DNA of 64,000 nt from Pseudorhodoferax sp965279475 (GTDB taxonomy: Bacteria; Pseudomonadota; Gammaproteobacteria; Burkholderiales; Burkholderiaceae_C): the NCBI GenBank assembly GCA_965279475.1, contig CBDIIA010000002.1, positions 558,001-622,000 on the forward strand. The letters are read 5' to 3'. Numbering within the stretch: the first letter of the stretch is position 1; every line of letters starts with the position of its first letter. The notes beneath the pieces are model-generated. The model was not told the DNA's origin. It made no database searches and saw nothing but the letters and a program-made list of their open reading frames with translations. Below are positions 7,660 through 16,293 of this stretch, piece after piece. Position numbers and translations under genes: made by a program.

Positions 7660-9363
7660 TCAGAACCGATACCCCACCTGCAGATGCACCCCCTTGTCCT
7701 GCAGACTGCTCCCCTGGTCCTTGGTCTCCTGCGGTTCGCGCAGGCGCTTGGCCAGGGTCAGGTCCACGCTCAGGCCGTACCAGGCCAGGCGCAGGGCCAC
7801 GCCGGCCGAGCGCAGCGTGGTGCCGGGCTCGCCGTGGTTCGCGCCGCGGCCCTGGTCGTAGAAGGGCACGCCGGTCAGGCGAAGGTTGCGTTCGCCGTCG
7901 CGCAACAGCGGCCATTCGAGTTCGAGGTTGACCACATAGCCCTGGTCGCGCACCAGCTGGTTCTCGCGGTAGCCGCGCACGGTGTTGATGCCGCCGATGG
8001 CCATGCCGTCGAGTGCCAGCAGACGGTCGGGGCTGCGCTGCACGGAACCGCGGGCGACGAACTGCGCGCCATCGGTGTTGAGCTGCCGCGCGAACTGGGC
8101 CTGGCCCAGCCAGGCACGGTAGCGGTGCGGGTACGGGTTCGATGCCGGCAGGCCGGTCGTGTCCTGCAGGTTGTTGCGGCCCCACGAAAAGGTGGACCGC
8201 AAGGCGAGCACCTGCACTTCGGAGCGCTGTGCGAACTCCTGCCAGAAGCGCCACAGCCGCTCGCGCGTCTCGCCGGTCGCCTCGCCCTGCACGAACGAGA
8301 ACGGCTCGCCGAGCAGCGAGGTGCGGTTCTCGCGCCAGCCCCGGCCGACACCGACGCTGAGCTTGCGCTCCAGCGTTTCGTGCAGCGTCTGCGACAGGCC
8401 GATCTCGCGGCTGGTCAGGCGGCTCTTGATGTCGAGCGCGCGCACCGATTCCTCGACCACCGACGAACTGCCATGGTCGTAGGCCAGCGTCAGCTGCGTG
8501 CCGCGGTGGTTCAACGGCAAACGCCAGCCCAGCGTGGTGCGCAGGTCGCCACCGCCTTCGGTCGGCGCCTGCAGCGATGCGTCGAGCACATCGCCGCGGC
8601 CGGTGAGGTTGCGCACCCAGCCGCTCACGCCGTAGGCGCCCGAGCCGATCGACACCGGCCGGTAGTTGTTCGCGAACAGGTTGATCTGGTAGGGCGACGC
8701 GCGCGCGACGTCGATGTCGAGCACCGCTTCACCCGGCAACACGCCAGGCAGCAGCCGCGCGTTGAGGCGGTCGAACAGCGGGTCGCCCAGCAGCAGCTGG
8801 AACCGCTCGCGCAGCACGTCGAGGTTCAGCGGTCCATCGCCGCTGCGCTGCAATTGCTCGGCCACGTAGGCGTCCTGCAGCCGCTCCATGCCATGCAGCT
8901 GGATGCCCGACAGCCGGCCTTCGACCACGTCGAATTCGGCCACGCCATCGCCCACGCGGCGCAGCAGCAGGCCCGAGTTCACGTAGCCGCGGTCCACGTA
9001 GACGCGCGTGAGCTGCAGGCGCAAGGTCTCGAGCTCGGCCAGGCTGACGGCGCGGCCCAGATAGGGCCCGGCCGCAGCCTGCAGATCGGCCGTCGGCACC
9101 ACCGTGTTGCCGCTGAACTGCACGCGTTGCAACTGCAGCGTGGCGGCGGCAGCATCGTCGGCGGGCGTGGCAGCAGGCGGCACCACGGGCAACTGGAACA
9201 GGCCCGGCGGCGACGGCGGCACGAAGCCCGGCCGCGCGATCTCGGGCGGTGCGCCGGGCTGATTGCCCGGGGCGGGCGGCGGGTTGTCGGCGGCCGACGC
9301 CGCAGACGCCACCGACGCGATGGCCGCGGCCAGCCAGCTCAGCTTGCATTGCAGGCGGCGCAT
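7660..9363 (-). CDS. TpsB outer-membrane transporter (ShlB/FhaC/HecB family)
   Basis: This 567-aa outer-membrane protein secretes a partner exoprotein by two-partner secretion. It has a signal peptide, then a Pro/Ala-rich linker, POTRA-like segments (VQFSGNTVVPTADL near 75, then a second near 150) and a 16-strand barrel ending GVHLQVGYRF with terminal Phe, as expected for Bam-dependent insertion. The barrel carries the VRGYRENQLVRDQGY motif of the TpsB loop L6 region. Its ATG shares a base with the stop of the TpsA gene (TGATG), so it is translationally coupled to its exoprotein. It is the last gene of the cyclase/CHAT/TPS block. Confidence 0.93.
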   Translation of the reverse strand: MRRLQCKLSWLAAAIASVASAASAADNPPPAPGNQPGAPPEIARPGFVPPSPPGLFQLPVVPPAATPADDAAAATLQLQRVQFSGNTVVPTADLQAAAGPYLGRAVSLAELETLRLQLTRVYVDRGYVNSGLLLRRVGDGVAEFDVVEGRLSGIQLHGMERLQDAYVAEQLQRSGDGPLNLDVLRERFQLLLGDPLFDRLNARLLPGVLPGEAVLDIDVARASPYQINLFANNYRPVSIGSGAYGVSGWVRNLTGRGDVLDASLQAPTEGGGDLRTTLGWRLPLNHRGTQLTLAYDHGSSSVVEESVRALDIKSRLTSREIGLSQTLHETLERKLSVGVGRGWRENRTSLLGEPFSFVQGEATGETRERLWRFWQEFAQRSEVQVLALRSTFSWGRNNLQDTTGLPASNPYPHRYRAWLGQAQFARQLNTDGAQFVARGSVQRSPDRLLALDGMAIGGINTVRGYRENQLVRDQGYVVNLELEWPLLRDGERNLRLTGVPFYDQGRGANHGEPGTTLRSAGVALRLAWYGLSVDLTLAKRLREPQETKDQGSSLQDKGVHLQVGYRF

Positions 9364-12300
9364 CACAGGCAGCCCCCCGTGTCGATCCGCGCCAGCACCA
9401 GCGGCAGGCCGCCACCGGCGTCTGCACGGGCACCGGCTTCACCCTGTTCGGCACGCAGCAGGCCACGCGACGATGCAGCCAGCCCGCCACGGCCGGCCTG
9501 CGCCAGCGTGCTGCCACCGCTGGTCTGGCACAGGCTGCGGCCGAGCCCGCCGGCGTCGATGACATCGGCACGCAGCCCGCGCAGACTGCCGGTGATGTCG
9601 AGCACCGGGCTGGTCACGTCCACCACGCCGCTCAGGCCCGTGGGGGCGGCGGCCTGGATCACGTTGAAGCCGGCGATGTTTGTGGTGATGGGATACGGTC
9701 GGTCGCCGCCCAGGAACAGCGTGTTGCCGCTGGCCACCAGGCTGCCGACATGGATGCGCACAAGACCGCCCGTGGCGTTGCGCGCCACGGTATTCGCCTG
9801 TACGAAACCGTTGTCAAGCACCAGCGAACGGGCGTTCACATCGATGTTGCCGCCGTTGCCCTGCGTGCCAAGCACCGAGGTCGTGACGGCCGACTGGTGC
9901 AGGTACAGCAAGTTACCGCCACTGATGCGGATCGCACCGCCGTTGCCGTTGTTGGCGGTGGTGGTGATCGCGCTGCGGTCCATGCGCAGGCTGTTGCCGA
10001 AGGTGACGTCGATGCCGGCGGCTGCGATGTTGTCGAACGAGGCGGCCGTCAATGCCCCATCGCGCAGCACGATGTCGGGTGCCGACACCTGCAGCGTTGC
10101 CGGTTGCCGGGCTCTCGAATCAAACGCCGTGGCGTCATTGCTGATCGCCACCACGGCGCCACCCGATACCGTGATGCGCTCGCTGGCCGTCAACTGCACG
10201 TTGCCGACCTGGCCGGAAGAGAACTGTCCGATCGATGCCGACTGGATGTTGCTTCCCTCCCCGTCGATGAGGATGCGCGCGGCCTGGGCCTGCACCGACC
10301 CTCCCACGCCCGGGCCGCGGGTGCTGGTGCCGATGACACCGCCGCGCAAGACCTGCAGATCGCCACTGGCCTCAACGGACACGGTCCCCGCGCGGCCGAA
10401 GCTGATCGACCCCGCCTCGCTGGTGATGGTGCCGCCATCCACCGTCACATTGGCGGCCACGATCTTCACCGCGCCGCCATCGCCCACACTCGACGAACTG
10501 GCGTTGATGCCGCCGCCGTTGGCCACCCGCACATTGCCCGTGGTCAAGACGTCGATGTTGCCGCCATTGCCGACGCTACCCGTCTGGCCAAAACTGACGA
10601 TGCCCGCACCCAGTCCATCGATGCGCAGGCTGCCGGCGCGCACGTTGACCGCTCCCCCGTTGCCGACAGAAAAGGTACTGGTGGAAATCTGGGCCCCTTC
10701 GTTCGGCCGACCCGAACTGTTCAACAAGGCCAGTTCTCCAGACGCGCGCACGTTGACCTGCCCGGCATCGCCCACGTTGCCGTAATAGCTGACGCTGCTG
10801 ATGCGGCCCGCGGAGTCGAGCAGCACGTTGCGCGCGCCGAGGTCGATGCCACCCGCGCGTCCGACGCCAAAGCCGTCGGAGCTGATGTACGCGCCATTGC
10901 GCAAGGACACATCGCCTGAGGCAGCAATGCTCACCTGCCCTGCATCGCCAATGCTGCCATCGGTGGCCAGCGAGCTGATGGACGCCGCGCTGTCCATGGC
11001 CAGCCCGCCCGTCGTGATGCGCACATCACCGGCTCTGCCGATGCCCTGGGCATTGGCCTTGATCGAACCGCCGTTCTGCATGGCGATCGATCCCGAGACG
11101 GTCACCTGGATATCCCCGCCGCGCCCGACGCTGTCGGAACTGGTGTTCGTGACGATCGAGGCGCCGTTGAGCAGCAATGCGCCGGCGCTGACGCGGATGG
11201 ATCCGGAATTGCCAATGAAGTTGTCGGCGCTGGTCGAAAGCCGTGAGTCCTCGTTCATCAGCAACTGCCCGCTGACCGCGACGTCGACCGATCCCGAGTT
11301 GCCACTGCCTTGGAGCGTGCGGCTGTTGATGAAGCTCGCTCCGCTGATGTTGACATCGCGCGCGCGCACCTGCACGCTGCCGGCATTGCCCGAGGTGGCG
11401 GTGCTGGCGTCGATGTTGCTGTTGTTGCGCAGAACCAGGCTTTCAACGACGTTGACCGTCACGCTCCCTGAAGATGAAAAGTTCACCGTTGGCGGAGTGC
11501 CCTCGGGGACCACCGTGTTGCTGGTGATCGAGCTGTTGTCCAGGTAGAGAGAACCCGCACTCATCGAGACACTGCCCGCGTCACCCGCCAGACCGGTCGA
11601 CGACAGGATGCTCGCACCGCCCGTCATCATGGTCTGCCCCATCACAGCCACGTCGACCGCGCCCGAGCCACCTTTTGCATTGCTGCCCAGGCTACCGATG
11701 AAGGAGCCGGTGTCCATGAACAGCGAGGCCGCGCGCACCCGCACGGAGCCGGCGTTGCCCGATCCCGTGGTGATGCTGCCGATGCGCCCGTCATGTGCCA
11801 TGTTGAGGGCGCCGACCTCGGCCGCCACGGAGCCGGTATCTGCCGTGCCCCGCGCCGTGATGAACCCGCCGTCCACGCCCAGGCTCCCTGCACGTATCGC
11901 GATGGACTGTCCCGATGCGGTACCGAGTGCGTTGGTGGAGATGCCGGAGTGGGGGCCGATGCCCACGCCGCCCGCTGCATCGACCCGGATCGCGCCGGGC
12001 CTGCCCACGCTGCCCTCGTACGCGGTGCTGTCGACATAGCCCTCGGTGCCAAGCGTCAGGAAGCTGCTCTGCAACCGGATGCTGCCGGCGCCGCCCGTAC
12101 CCGTAGCGTCCGAGCTGATGCTGGCGCCGTTGGCCAGGGTCAAGTAGTTGCGCGCCGCGACCACGATGTCGCCGCCGGCGCCAGCAGCGTCGATCGGCTC
12201 GGAAAAATGCGTGCTGTAAAGGTAGCTGCCGGTGTCCATCGCCATGTCGCCCGCGCTGACGACGATGCGTCCGCCGGGCAGGCCATCGAGCGCATAGGAG

Positions 12301-13061
12301 GTGACGGACCCCTTGTTGCGCATGTCGAGCAGGCCAGACGCCGCCGGCAGGTCGCCGGTGAAACCGACCTCCACCGTGTCGCGACCCACCGCGGCAAGCC
12401 GGATCTCCGCAGCACCGGCAGCCAGCGATCCGCCGTCGATGCCGATATCGCCCCCCACGACCGAGATGCCATGCGTGCGTCGGGTCACGAGTTGTGCGCC
12501 ATCATTGACCAGTACCGGCGCCCGGCTCGTCCCCAGAAACCCGAACGCCTCGGGCGCCGCACTAGAGAAGCTGCTGGCCTTCTGCGGATCGGCGTAGAAA
12601 CGCCCGTCGGAGAACTTCACGTAGTCGGCCGTGCCGACATGGAACGCACCCGGCACGTCGATCGCCGCACCCTTGCCGAACGCGATGCCGGCGGGGTTGA
12701 TGAAGAAGAAGTCCGGCGCACCGACGGCCGCGCTCAGCCGCAGCGTGCCATTGACCAGCGACGGGCTGCCGCCGGTGACGCGGCTGATCACGTTGGCGAT
12801 GCCGGCGCTGGACGTCGTGAACGTGGCCGACTCGTTGCTGCCGATGTTGAAGGTCTGGAAACTGTGGAACAGGTTGGCACCCGACAACCGGCCCAGCGTC
12901 TGCGGAATCACGTACGACGGCCCGGCCAGCGTCTGCGCCGCAGCGCCCACGCTGCCATCGGTACGGATCTGCGCGTGCACGCTGCCGCACAGCAGTGCCG
13001 CTGCGATCGATGTCGCGAGTGGCACCGCGCGTCGTGTGCTCCGCCTCGTTTCAGATCTCAT
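9363..13061 (-). CDS. TpsA-like exoprotein, filamentous-haemagglutinin N-terminal domain
   Basis: This 1232-aa secreted protein has a signal peptide (cleaved near SVHAQI) and then the TPS domain: GLFHSF-like LFHSFQTFNIG near 70, and FFFINPAGIAFGKGA, where NPAG replaces the usual NPNG. The rest is a long repetitive beta-helix of about 20-residue turns rich in G, S, N and V. The C-terminus carries SLCQTSGGS...AGRGGL, which resembles the terminal Cys/GRGGL signature I know from cyanobacterial CHAT-associated haemagglutinins. No obvious C-terminal toxin domain is present, so a surface adhesin or matrix role is likelier than contact-dependent killing. Confidence 0.9.
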   Translation of the reverse strand: MRSETRRSTRRAVPLATSIAAALLCGSVHAQIRTDGSVGAAAQTLAGPSYVIPQTLGRLSGANLFHSFQTFNIGSNESATFTTSSAGIANVISRVTGGSPSLVNGTLRLSAAVGAPDFFFINPAGIAFGKGAAIDVPGAFHVGTADYVKFSDGRFYADPQKASSFSSAAPEAFGFLGTSRAPVLVNDGAQLVTRRTHGISVVGGDIGIDGGSLAAGAAEIRLAAVGRDTVEVGFTGDLPAASGLLDMRNKGSVTSYALDGLPGGRIVVSAGDMAMDTGSYLYSTHFSEPIDAAGAGGDIVVAARNYLTLANGASISSDATGTGGAGSIRLQSSFLTLGTEGYVDSTAYEGSVGRPGAIRVDAAGGVGIGPHSGISTNALGTASGQSIAIRAGSLGVDGGFITARGTADTGSVAAEVGALNMAHDGRIGSITTGSGNAGSVRVRAASLFMDTGSFIGSLGSNAKGGSGAVDVAVMGQTMMTGGASILSSTGLAGDAGSVSMSAGSLYLDNSSITSNTVVPEGTPPTVNFSSSGSVTVNVVESLVLRNNSNIDASTATSGNAGSVQVRARDVNISGASFINSRTLQGSGNSGSVDVAVSGQLLMNEDSRLSTSADNFIGNSGSIRVSAGALLLNGASIVTNTSSDSVGRGGDIQVTVSGSIAMQNGGSIKANAQGIGRAGDVRITTGGLAMDSAASISSLATDGSIGDAGQVSIAASGDVSLRNGAYISSDGFGVGRAGGIDLGARNVLLDSAGRISSVSYYGNVGDAGQVNVRASGELALLNSSGRPNEGAQISTSTFSVGNGGAVNVRAGSLRIDGLGAGIVSFGQTGSVGNGGNIDVLTTGNVRVANGGGINASSSSVGDGGAVKIVAANVTVDGGTITSEAGSISFGRAGTVSVEASGDLQVLRGGVIGTSTRGPGVGGSVQAQAARILIDGEGSNIQSASIGQFSSGQVGNVQLTASERITVSGGAVVAISNDATAFDSRARQPATLQVSAPDIVLRDGALTAASFDNIAAAGIDVTFGNSLRMDRSAITTTANNGNGGAIRISGGNLLYLHQSAVTTSVLGTQGNGGNIDVNARSLVLDNGFVQANTVARNATGGLVRIHVGSLVASGNTLFLGGDRPYPITTNIAGFNVIQAAAPTGLSGVVDVTSPVLDITGSLRGLRADVIDAGGLGRSLCQTSGGSTLAQAGRGGLAASSRGLLRAEQGEAGARADAGGGLPLVLARIDTGGCL

Positions 13062-13131
13062 GGACGGACCTCCATTGCGCAAGCGCGACGCACAGCAACC
13101 AAACACATCGCGGCACTCTTCCCTTCCAGGA

Positions 13132-13224
13132 ACACCGCGGAACCGGCTTCGCCGGGCCGCTGGTGTTGCCCCCGGCAGGGGGTTGGCGAAGCGACACGCA
13201 GTGCGCAAAGACTGGGGGCGAGCA
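13132..13224 (-). repeat. Intercistronic repeat, copy B
   Basis: About 93 bp, the closest relative of copy A. In transcript sense it begins 4 nt after the TAG stop of the CHAT gene and ends about 70 bp before the TpsA start. It forms a CCCCC-TGCC-GGGGG hairpin and a CCGGC-GAA-GCCGG hairpin. It probably separates expression of CHAT and TpsA cistrons (inference). Confidence 0.8.
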
Positions 13225-13228
13225 ACAT

Positions 13229-15589
13229 CTACAACCAATTGCCAATCAGGATGAACGGTGCCCAGAAGAACGGGTGTGCCGTGTTCGGGTTGCGCAGCAG
13301 CGCGATCTGCGAGCGCTGCAGCGCCTGGGCCTTGGACACATGGTCTTGCGCCATGCCGCCGTAGAAGCCCGCCATCAGCTGCACGGCGGCCGCGTCGGCC
13401 ACCGGCCACAGCGAGCCCATGACCGCCTTGGCGCGGGCCTTGATCGCGGCGCCCGAAATGCCCAGCGGCGAACGGTCGTCGCCTTCGGCCGTCTCGCAGG
13501 CCGACAGGCTCAGCAACTCGACCGGGTTGCGCCGGAACTGGTCGGAGCGCAGCAGCGACTGCAGGCCGTCGAGCGTCAGCAGATCGTCGTAGGCCAGGAT
13601 GTAGCTGGCGTCGGCGCTGCCGCCGAACACGCCGTGCGATGCCACGTGGATCACCCCGTAGTGGCCCGACTCCGCCGCGCGGCGAAAGTTGTCGACCGTG
13701 AACGGCGCGTTCAGCAGCTGGCGCGTGGGCACGATGCGGTTGATGGCGGCCATCTCTTGGTCCACGCCGGGCAAGGCCAGCGCCTCACGCAGCGCCCGTG
13801 TGCGGCCGACTGCATCGGCCACGGTCTCGGCGGCGGAGCGGGTCGGCACGCTGCTGCGCAGCCCGCGCATTGAGCGGGTGGCGGCCAGGCCACGCGCCTC
13901 GGTGGCGCTCACCGCCTGCGGGCCGAGCAGGCGCGCCACGGTCGACTGGCTGAGCTTGTCGACCACCGGCCCGGGGTCGGACATGCCCGCCAGCAGAAAG
14001 CCCCTGGCCCGCGCCGGGGCCGGCGTGGTGTTGGTCATCGTCATGCCGGTGGCCGTGGCGATGGCGTATTTCTCGATCGCGAAGCGGCTGCCATCGTGGA
14101 AGGCGCCGACCGTCACGAGCCGCAGCGCGCCGTCGGGCACGACCACCAGCGTCTCGATGCCCTGGGCCGCCAGCACCGGCTCGAGCGGGCGCAGCACCCA
14201 GTCGTACAGCTGCCGGGCCGGCGCCAGGAACCCGGTATCGCCGTTGCGCAGCTGGCTCGCATACCGCGAGGCGGTCTCGCGCAGGGCCTGCGGGCTCGCC
14301 GCCGAGCGCAGGCGGCTGATGCCGTCGGCCGTCTCGACCAACAGTTCGACCCGGTCGGCCAGCACCACCGGGTACAGCACGGCGGTGCCGCGCGGGATCA
14401 CGGTGGCCGTGCCACCCTTGACCGCATCGACCTCGCAGCGGTCGCCCAGATAGTCCTGCAGCTCCGACTGGCGCACCAGCTCGACGGTGTCGACCGCCTC
14501 GCGCAGCGGGCCGGAGCGCTGGGGCAGCGGCGCAGTGCCGGCAGCGTCGAGCAGCGCCTCGACCAGGCCCAGGTACACGGGCTCGAGCGTGGCGCGGAAC
14601 GACGAACCACCGGCTTCGTCCTCGATCGGGATGTCCTGGCGCAAGGTCTCGATCTGGCGCACCGCACGCCGGTAGGCCGCCAGTGCGGCCTCGGGCCGGC
14701 CGAGGGCCCGCGCCAGGCGGGCCTGGCGCCATTCGAGCTGGATCCGCAGATCGCCCAGCGCGGCGGCCGGCAACACGGCACCGGCCGCCAGCGCCTGCTG
14801 CGTCAGCATGAGGGCCTCGGCAGGGCGCTTGCGGTCCTCGTAGAGCTGGGCCAGCGCATCGAGCGCCTCGGCATGCAGCCGCGTGGCCTCGGCGTCCCCC
14901 GACGCGCTGGCGCCGGCCGCCCAACGCCGCGCGGCCTCCAGCTGCGCATGGGCCTGCGGCAGGCCCGAGTCGCCGACGGTGCGGGCCTGCTGGCCGAGGT
15001 TGATGCGCCAGCGCGCCTTGGCCGCCGTGTCGGGCAGGCGGTTCAACGCGTCGGCCAGGCTGCCGAAGGCCGCCAGCTTCGCGTCGGGCCCCGACAGCCG
15101 GGCCTGGTTCAGCCGCGCGGCAAAGGCGATCTGCACGTCGCCCGCGGCGAGGCTCAGCGCTTCGTCGTAGAAACGCTGGGCCTCGCCCTGGCTGCCCTGC
15201 AGCGCGGCCAGGTTGCCGAGGTCGAGCGCGACGCGGGCGCGGTCCGGCCCCTGGAAGAACTTGTAGGCCAGGGTCAGCGCTTCTTCGGCGGCGTCCATGC
15301 GGCGCGCCTGCAGCAGCGAGGCGCCGAGCTCGGCGATGGCCCGCATGCGTTCGGCCTCGGTCGGCGCGGTGTCCACGGCCTGACGCAGGCTGCCGATCGA
15401 CAGCGTCAGATGGCCCTGCTGGCGGTACGCGACGCCGGCCGCCACCGCCTCCTGCGATGTGGCCCGGGCGTCGAGCTGGGCGGCCGCCGGCAGGCAGGCC
15501 AGCGCAGCGCACAGCAGCAGGGCCCGGCAGGCCGCCTGCAGCACGCCCGGCGAGCGCTGCAGGCGATGGAACACAGTGGGGGTGTGCAT
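13229..15589 (-). CDS. Exported TPR-CHAT domain protein (caspase-like protease)
   Basis: This 786-aa protein has a signal peptide (AACRALLLCAALACLPAAAQ), about 350 residues of helical TPR-like repeats, a linker, and a C-terminal CHAT domain. The CHAT catalytic dyad is readable: His652 in HVASHGVFGG and Cys698 in LLSLSACETAEGDD, followed by SPLGISGAAIKARAKAVMGSLWPV, so a working clan-CD cysteine protease is expected. Export means it would act in the periplasm or at the surface, next to the TPS pair encoded downstream. The start at 15589 is chosen over a TTG at 15622 for the ATG and signal peptide. It sits 29 bp after the FecR-like gene. Confidence 0.9.
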   Translation of the reverse strand: MHTPTVFHRLQRSPGVLQAACRALLLCAALACLPAAAQLDARATSQEAVAAGVAYRQQGHLTLSIGSLRQAVDTAPTEAERMRAIAELGASLLQARRMDAAEEALTLAYKFFQGPDRARVALDLGNLAALQGSQGEAQRFYDEALSLAAGDVQIAFAARLNQARLSGPDAKLAAFGSLADALNRLPDTAAKARWRINLGQQARTVGDSGLPQAHAQLEAARRWAAGASASGDAEATRLHAEALDALAQLYEDRKRPAEALMLTQQALAAGAVLPAAALGDLRIQLEWRQARLARALGRPEAALAAYRRAVRQIETLRQDIPIEDEAGGSSFRATLEPVYLGLVEALLDAAGTAPLPQRSGPLREAVDTVELVRQSELQDYLGDRCEVDAVKGGTATVIPRGTAVLYPVVLADRVELLVETADGISRLRSAASPQALRETASRYASQLRNGDTGFLAPARQLYDWVLRPLEPVLAAQGIETLVVVPDGALRLVTVGAFHDGSRFAIEKYAIATATGMTMTNTTPAPARARGFLLAGMSDPGPVVDKLSQSTVARLLGPQAVSATEARGLAATRSMRGLRSSVPTRSAAETVADAVGRTRALREALALPGVDQEMAAINRIVPTRQLLNAPFTVDNFRRAAESGHYGVIHVASHGVFGGSADASYILAYDDLLTLDGLQSLLRSDQFRRNPVELLSLSACETAEGDDRSPLGISGAAIKARAKAVMGSLWPVADAAAVQLMAGFYGGMAQDHVSKAQALQRSQIALLRNPNTAHPFFWAPFILIGNWL

Positions 15590-15618
15590 GGGGTGCGGGC
15601 TCGGTAACTTGCGGTGCG

Positions 15619-16293
15619 TCAAGGTGCGGTCCTGCGGTAGACGCGCTGGAACTCCTGCGCCAGCGCGGCAACCATCGTGTCGGCCGGACGCTGGCGCAAC
15701 AGCGACTGGATCACGCCGTCGGCCTCGCGGTACTGGCGCGACTCGTACAGCGCGAGAAACAGGTTGAGTTCGGGCAGGCTGGCGCTGTCGGACGCGGCGG
15801 CGCCAGCGTCCTGCGCGGTCTGGCGGTCAGCGCGGGCCTGCTGCACGGCCACCGGCTCGGGGCGGCTGACTTCGCGTGTGATCACCAGCCCCTGTCGGTT
15901 CTTCAGATCGGCGAGTACCTCGGGCGCGCGGTTCAGGCGCTCGAGGAGCGTGCGCGGCAGCTGCTGCAGCTGGTCGGGTCCGCCCTTGATGCCGCTGGAG
16001 CGCAGATCGCCCACGCGGAACTGCGCGGGGCCGGCCCAGCTTTCCACCATGCCGGAGCCGGGGTAGGCGATGCTGATGCGCGCGTCGGCGGCCACGTCGA
16101 CGGCATCGCCGCGCCGCAACCGCAGGAAGGCCTGCACCGGCTGTGCCTGCGTTGCCGCTTCGGCGCGGTACGACGAAGCGCCCGTCAGGCTCACCACCAG
16201 CGCCGCATCGGCCGTCTGCCCGATGGCGGCGCCGCTGCACCACACCGCTGCGGCAAGCACGCCGATGGAAAGCCAGAAACTTCGTTTTTTCAT
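15619..16293 (-). CDS. Exported protein with FecR-like region, unknown function
   Basis: This 224-aa protein has a signal peptide cut near SGAAIGQ. Residues about 30-110 show a beta-rich pattern with LRRGDAVDVAADARISIAYPG, similar to FecR/FecR-like domains; the C-terminal third is helical and TPR-like (ELNLFLALYESRQYREADGVIQSLLRQRP). I do not recognise a named family. The gene overlaps the cyclase gene by 4 bp and precedes the CHAT gene by 29 bp, so it is a fixed partner in the block, possibly a periplasmic sensor or adaptor between the cyclase and protease (inference). Confidence 0.75.
   Translation of the reverse strand: MKKRSFWLSIGVLAAAVWCSGAAIGQTADAALVVSLTGASSYRAEAATQAQPVQAFLRLRRGDAVDVAADARISIAYPGSGMVESWAGPAQFRVGDLRSSGIKGGPDQLQQLPRTLLERLNRAPEVLADLKNRQGLVITREVSRPEPVAVQQARADRQTAQDAGAAASDSASLPELNLFLALYESRQYREADGVIQSLLRQRPADTMVAALAQEFQRVYRRTAP

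Noticed and set aside
7570..10785. Very long open frame on the plus strand opposite TpsB and TpsA
   Set aside because: It runs antisense to two clearly recognisable proteins, has Arg/His/Ala-rich shadow composition and no family motif. Such open antisense frames are common in GC-rich DNA.
9700..12100. Regularly repeated short DNA motifs that could suggest a CRISPR or minisatellite
   Set aside because: The periodicity follows about 20-residue beta-helix turns in the TpsA protein, units are imperfect, and there are no uniform spacers.
9363..13061. Contact-dependent inhibition toxin (CdiA)
   Set aside because: The TpsA protein has no toxin-like C-terminal domain or VENN motif and no immunity gene follows; TpsB is directly downstream.
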